DNA of 64,000 nt from the NCBI RefSeq assembly GCF_040115645.1, contig NC_089576.1, positions 1,426,001 to 1,490,000 of the forward strand, read 5' to 3'. Under the pieces are notes generated by a model. The model was given only the letters and a program-made list of their open reading frames with translations, was not told the origin of the DNA and ran no database searches. A program made the position numbers and the translations under genes. This DNA is from Euwallacea fornicatus. Taxonomy: Eukaryota; Arthropoda; Insecta; Coleoptera; Curculionidae. Shown in pieces: positions 59,577 to 64,000 of this stretch; the first letter of the stretch is position 1; each line of letters opens with the position of its first letter.

Positions 59577-59593
59577 TGGTGTCAGAAGTGGGA
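59577..59593 (+). promoter_or_regulatory. Primer binding site, tRNA-Leu(CAA) type
   Basis: TGGTGTCAGAAGTGGGA is the complement of the 3' end of animal tRNA-Leu(CAA), which ends CCCACTTCTGACA plus CCA. Seventeen bases match. In an LTR retrotransposon this is where the tRNA primes minus-strand DNA synthesis. Confidence 0.7.
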
Positions 59594-59631
59594 TATTTGT
59601 GAAATAGTGATGTGATCACTCGACTACGTGT

Positions 59632-60042
59632 GTGTCAAGTGGGTGCACGAATACAATATTCAGGCAACGTTCTCTACAAGATTCCAAAACCGAATTACCG
59701 CGATTTACCCCTAGGTGCCCGAACCCGGCCACGGTGATGGCCCTGATTTATCGCTCTTCCGATTTATGGGGGGCATCAATAGAAATACCAAAGGAACCAG
59801 CGAGCCACATCTGGGCTTTGACCGTAGAGATCTTTGGAAGAAAAGCTTCCCACGAACCGGAGGACGGTGTCGGTTGGGAACAGTCAAGGGCTTATCGTGA
59901 TGATTGTTGTGACACCAGCCGATATTTTATACGTGATCGACACCACCACGTTGATTTGTCTGGATTGAGACGACTCGTTAACTCACTAACAACTCTTTAT
60001 TTTATTACTAAGGTTCTCTACTTTTACTCTGGACTACTTTGA
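59632..60042 (+). other. Open stretch after primer binding site, unrecognised
   Basis: A 136-codon open frame follows the primer binding site where a gag gene would start. No zinc knuckle, protease or reverse transcriptase motif is visible. It could be a diverged or truncated gag, or chance. The rest of the expected internal region (pol) is absent; the sequence passes into a minisatellite instead. Confidence 0.3.
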
Positions 60043-60495
60043 AGCAATTTAACAAGAGCTTCTAATACTATGCACTCTGTCTGAGAAAAATATCACAATC
60101 TCCCATTTTGGGGCTGAAACTTACTTATATGTGTGTAGAACAACTTACCTAAATCACGCTACTAAGGGCGAACACCCGGGGACTTGGGACTTTGGTCGCA
60201 GTTAATTTTTCGTGTATAGATGAAAGGGCAGTCTGGTGATAGTCCAATTGCTCTAGATTAATCCTATGGTAACCCCATATTATTGGAAAAGATTCATGTC
60301 GTCTGGGACAATAAGTTATATGACAGATACTGGATTTGAGGATAAGAAGGTATATAACATGATCTCCCTCCAGCCCCACCATCTCTGGGAGGCAAAAAAT
60401 TAGACAGATTTTACCAAGGCAGTATCTCAAAACCAGTGTTCGCGAACGCTCTTTTTCCGGTTTTCTTGGACACTTCCCGATCCGTGAAAGCGAAA

Positions 60496-60911
60496 CTCTG
60501 TCTCAAACCTCTGTCTCAAACCTCTGTCTCGAACCTCTGTCTCAAACCTCAGTCTCAAACCTCTGTCTCGAACCTCTATCTCAAACCTCTGTCTCAAAAC
60601 TCTGTCTCGAACCTTTGTCTCGAACCTTTGTCTCGAACCTCTGTCTCAAAACTCTGTTTCGAACCTTTGTCTCGAACCTCTGTCTCAAACCTCTGTCTCA
60701 AACCTCTGTCTCAAAACTCTGTCTCGAACCTCTGTCTCAAACCTCTGTCTCGAACCTCTATCTCAAACCTCTGTCTCAAAACTCTGTCTCGAACCTCTGT
60801 CTCAAACCTCAGTCTCAAACCTCTGTCTCGAACCTCTATCTCAAACCTCTGTCTCAAAACTCTGTCTCGAACCTTTGTCTCGAACCTCTGTCTCAAACCT
60901 CTGTCTCAAAC
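60496..60911 (+). repeat. 13-bp minisatellite, exactly 32 units
   Basis: The unit ctctgtctcaaac repeats 32 times with no insertion or deletion (416 bases). Variant units differ at few positions (ctctgtctcgaac, ctcagtctcaaac, ctctatctcaaac, ctctgtctcaaaa, ctttgtctcgaac). Units 3-10 (60522-60625) and 23-30 (60782-60885) form the same eight-unit order, an exact 104-base block duplication. Because 13 is not divisible by 3, the translated product repeats every 13 residues and has no stop in at least one frame of each strand. A single further partial match lies at 61050-61075. Confidence 0.95.
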
Positions 60912-61499
60912 ATTACCTAAAAACCATTGTTCCCGAACGGAAACAACTCTCTTGCTCTCAACTCTAACTCTGTTATACCCAAAATATTCACAGTCGGTCG
61001 CTTAACTCTCTCTCTCTCCCGTTTTCTCATGTACTTCCCCGGTCGTGAACGCGAAACTCTCTGTCTCAAACCTCCGTCCCGTATCTTATACGTAAAACAC
61101 CTCTCTAACCATACATGTAGCCCTTCTCAGATCTCGGGCAACCCAGTACCGCCACTGTGAATCTGTACTGTATGTAAAGTTGTAAAGCTGTAGTGCCTAA
61201 AATAGAGTGATATCTGTAGTGTGAAGTAAATTCTTTAGTTCGTGCTACGGAGTTTGTTTTCCCCGAACCCTTGAACCCCATGTATCTCAATTGACGAAGC
61301 AGCGGCTGGTCCTTGGACTCGTAACGACTCTCCCCAGCGAAAGGGGGATACCTCCTCGGGTATCTGGTGAGGCAGTCGATTCTGTCAGGCAGAGACTTAA
61401 AGCTCCTGGCTTAAACAGGGGCAGTAAGCAGAAATACTGTGAAGTGTCAAGCCATTTTGCAGACAAAGGGTGGTTCAACTAAAGGTCTCTTAATTCATT
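60912..61499. other. Minisatellite flank; no gene recognised
   Basis: Contains a diverged copy of the sequence just left of the array: 'ttctcatgtacttccccggtcgtgaa' (61023) resembles 'ttcttggacacttcccgatccgtgaa' (60461). So the flank itself is duplicated on both sides of the array. Confidence 0.5.
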
Positions 61500-62800
61500 A
61501 ATTAAAATTACCCGGAATAGACGTAAGAGCGAAAAGAAATTCATAGGAATCTGGGCCGAGCGTGGGATCGTCATTGGCATGTACAAGCGTGTTATTAATG
61601 TCGAAAGAAAATAAATAAAAACCAAAACATCAGACTGCTTCGGTTTTAAAAAAGACAAATCGTTAGAGGCTTTTTTGGGACGAATGGTTTCGGTGGATAA
61701 TATTCCATTATACGGATCGACCAAAGGTAATGAAATATTACGAAAAACCTGAATCAATAACGAACGAAAAAATAACAGCACTGAAAAACCAGAGAACAAA
61801 TTTACCATTACTTTTGATGAATGGAATTCGGCATCAAACAACCATTACATGAATATAAATTGACGCCATAAGGAACGAATTGGGAATCTAGAATTACTCC
61901 GAATAAGAAGCTCTATAACAGCAGAAGCTTGCTTAAGAGTTCTAGAGGATAGGTTACATGGATATAATCTCTCTCTTAATAAAGACATCGTGTGTTTTGT
62001 ATGCGATGACTCTAGTACGATGATTAAAATGGCGAAACTCGTAGATCCGAGGCAACAGCTTGGCCTAAGTCACGGGATACAGTTAGTTGTAATAGCCTCT
62101 ATTTACAGAGAAAACCATTGAGAAGACGGATAGAAACGCATAAAATGAAGTTCGTATGAAAAAGAAATGATTACATGATTCAACGATAGAGACTAAACAA
62201 TGGAATTCTCGAACGCAGTAGTGAATACAGAGTTGTCCGAAAACTACGACTTAGGAAATACCACTGACAAAGTAGAAAAATAGTTAGATGTTTTAGGAAA
62301 TTTCCTACGAGGAATCGTTTGCTGCAAAAGTACGTTAAAGAAGAACATGGAAAGGAAATTAAGCTTCAATTAGATTGTAAAACCCAAAGGAGCAGCTTGT
62401 TTCTAGAGCTTCAGAGATTTTGTTTTTTAGCAAACTGTCTTAAGAAGGCATTAATAGACCGCAATTTGCAGTTTTCGGACGAAAACGAACGCTAAGTAAT
62501 GGAACATTTAAAACCGATCAGGTTAGTTGTTGAGGCTTTATGTCGCCAAGATATGAACTCCCTGAAAGCAGATATTACCTTAAAATTTTTAATTGAGCAG
62601 GTTAAGAAACACCCATCGCCTTTGAGCAGCGGCCCAGTAACCTGAAACTTCTTCTATCGAAAAACGACTGCAGCGACGTTTCACAATTTTTTCAGGTATT
62701 CTACGTTACTTCCAAGATCCCACTCAAAAAGGAAGTGTCAACTTATTTCAGCCATTAAAAGCAAAATACGTGAAGTGTTAAGACTCAGTGAACCAAATCT
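61500..62800 (+). pseudogene. hAT-type (ZBED-like) transposase remnant
   Basis: Plus-strand fragments in changing frames follow the order of hAT transposases: 'SLEAFLGRMVSVDNIPLYG' (about 61655), 'FTITFDEWNSASNNHYMNIN' (61801, the Thr-x-Asp-x-Trp region with the first catalytic Asp), a stop, then 'NLELLRIRSSITAEACLR', 'LNKDIVCFVCDDSSTMIK' (second Asp region) and 'QQLGLSHGIQLVV' (the Cys/Gly-x-x-His block). Later pieces are 'LLQKYVKEEHGKEIKLQLD', 'SSLFLELQRFCFLANCL' and 'LKPIRLVVEALCRQDMN'. Many stops and frameshifts. No BED zinc finger was found upstream, and terminal repeats were not identified. It could be a transposon or a dead domesticated copy. Confidence 0.75.
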
Positions 62801-63381
62801 TGATGTCTTCATCGATCAAGTTAAAACCCCAAGCTGCGCCCCTGCACATCTTACATTTGTTGCCTCACAGATGTCGCGATCCGTTAGATTCACTAGAAAT
62901 GGTTTACGGTTCAAATTCCTCGTCTTTTGTACTTTGGCTAAGAGCTAAATTGCGAGTCATAAATGTGCATCGGAGGTGGTTCTTGGGTACCGGAATTCCC
63001 CACCATTACCTTCGGTGGTGGTCGTAATTGGGGGTGCCGCCACCTCCCGTTCGGGATGAAGGCAATGTTCGGGTCACGGGATAATCTGCCCATCGGCCGT
63101 CAGGCCTGGCGAAATGGGTATTCCTCGAGTGAAATGTGCTCCGACTCAGAGTACGCCCATGTCTGCTGACCATCAGCTTCCAGTAATTAAGGGCTCGCAG
63201 AGGTTGGGAATTCACTATCTTCTTTTCTATCACGATTGTCACTCATCAGTTGAAGGCGGATCCATACATCGCCAATTCACAATCATAACTCACACTCTTC
63301 ATCGGATCGCGATCATTCAATCCTATATTTCTGCAACTAAGTCTTAGTCATAGTTACGTGCTACAAGTCAGTCAAAAAACC
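62801..63381. other. No gene recognised
   Basis: Contains a small hairpin 'ccaccattaccttcggtggtgg' around 63000-63023. Several overlapping open stretches (62788-63347) show no motif. Confidence 0.45.
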
Positions 63382-64000
63382 GTGTTAATGTTTAAAGGGT
63401 TGTCCTAATTCCACGTATTTAGGGGGATCCCACGTGTTTACCTTGCTAAGCAGGTATCTAGTCCGTCCTGGACTCTCGTAAACAGAAGTACAACATTTGG
63501 TACTTCGAACCGACAAGTGTTACAAGTAGTGCTCGCGTGTGAGCGCTCTCGTACAATAATTCGCGGGTGGTATCTCCAACCTCCAAGGAAGGAATCCCTG
63601 CATATCGATCAACATGAAGCAAGGGTCGGTAACTCCACTGGAACACCTTCAAAAATGATAAACTTTCGGTTCGGGGAATGTCGAATACCTCTAGTGACGA
63701 AGATGACGTGCCACTTGCCGGAGTTGTTATGCTTGAAGAAGAAACGCAAGGAAAAAGGTTGTCATTGCCAGAAGAACTAAATCGAGCATTGCAGAAACAG
63801 GTGTTGCCCAAATCCAAAAATCGAACTTTGAAAGCAGGGTTGTTTCGGGAAATGGAAATGGAGGCCCACGTGGACCCAATCTCCAGCCAGCATACGATGT
63901 CCCGTCTCTCATACCTCCCACCAGCGTGGAAACTGAAATGTGTTTCCCAGCAGCAGGCTTAGTTTTAACAAAGTTCCGCCCATCCATACTGGATGAAACA
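63382..64000. other. Possible second retroelement start, unresolved
   Basis: A TG-starting stretch (63382) ends 'acaaca' near 63495 and is followed by TTTGGTACTTCGAACCG, which has the look of a primer binding site used by some BEL/Pao-type elements; I could not match it to a tRNA with confidence. Downstream is a 94-codon open frame (63678-63962) rich in Glu and Lys ('SSDEDDVPLAGVVMLEEETQ') with no recognised domain. A BEL/Pao gag is one option; chance is another. Confidence 0.25.

Noticed and set aside
60436..61005. 189-codon open frame across the minisatellite
   Set aside because: It is a consequence of a 13-bp repeat with no stop in this frame; variants do not favour synonymous change and the other strand is open too.
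1..64000. CRISPR arrays, operons, tRNA or rRNA genes
   Set aside because: The only regular repeats are two 13-bp tandem arrays without spacers; no cloverleaf or rRNA sequence was seen, and the gene structure is eukaryotic.

Overview
The window is AT-rich animal DNA, most likely from an insect. It has a spliced host gene with long introns, no bacterial-style operons, and many decayed Tc1/mariner transposons of types common in insect genomes. The order cannot be fixed from the sequence alone.

Host gene. Five exons on the minus strand (47634-47814, 35666-35880, 27344-27500, 26717-26776, 22547-22758) have clean splice sites and reading phases that match at every junction. Together they encode two CUB domains. 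The fourth exon is only 60 bp; its place and phase were predicted from the missing stretch of the second CUB domain before it was found. Spacing and wording of the domains look most like insect homologues of suppressor of lurcher 1 (a CUB protein that works with glutamate receptors), but this identity is only a family-level guess. Introns are about 11.8, 8.2, 0.6 and 4.0 kb. The 5' end is not securely found (one weak candidate at 53612-53775), and the 3' end is not found and probably lies left of the window.

Left flank (1-21.3 kb). This part is packed with dead DNA transposons. Most carry a mariner-like transposase whose second and third catalytic aspartates are 41 residues apart (DD41D, the spacing described for rosa-type mariners). 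There are three related copies of one family (C1, C2, C3), three further lineages (at 1, 5.7 and 18.2 kb), a 3-kb nest in which a palindromic TA-flanked element lies between two inverted ends of another DD41D element, and one classic DD34D mariner (15.1 kb). None keeps an intact reading frame.

Gene body (22.5-53 kb). Introns are poor in recognisable transposons: three short transposase scraps and one 722-bp terminal-inverted-repeat element. A 9-base word, TTCTTGACA, recurs 15 times in the window, far above chance, often followed by nnnTGGTGAA. I do not recognise its source.

Right flank (53.9-64 kb). This holds a nearly full-length DD41D element with about 300-bp inverted repeats, a transposase scrap, a Tc1-type (DD34E) element, a probable LTR with a tRNA-Leu(CAA) primer binding site, a 32-copy 13-bp minisatellite with internal block duplication, and a hAT-type transposase remnant. 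No functional new system is evident; the most novel signals are the dispersed 19-base motif, the nested palindrome and the micro-exon of the CUB gene.
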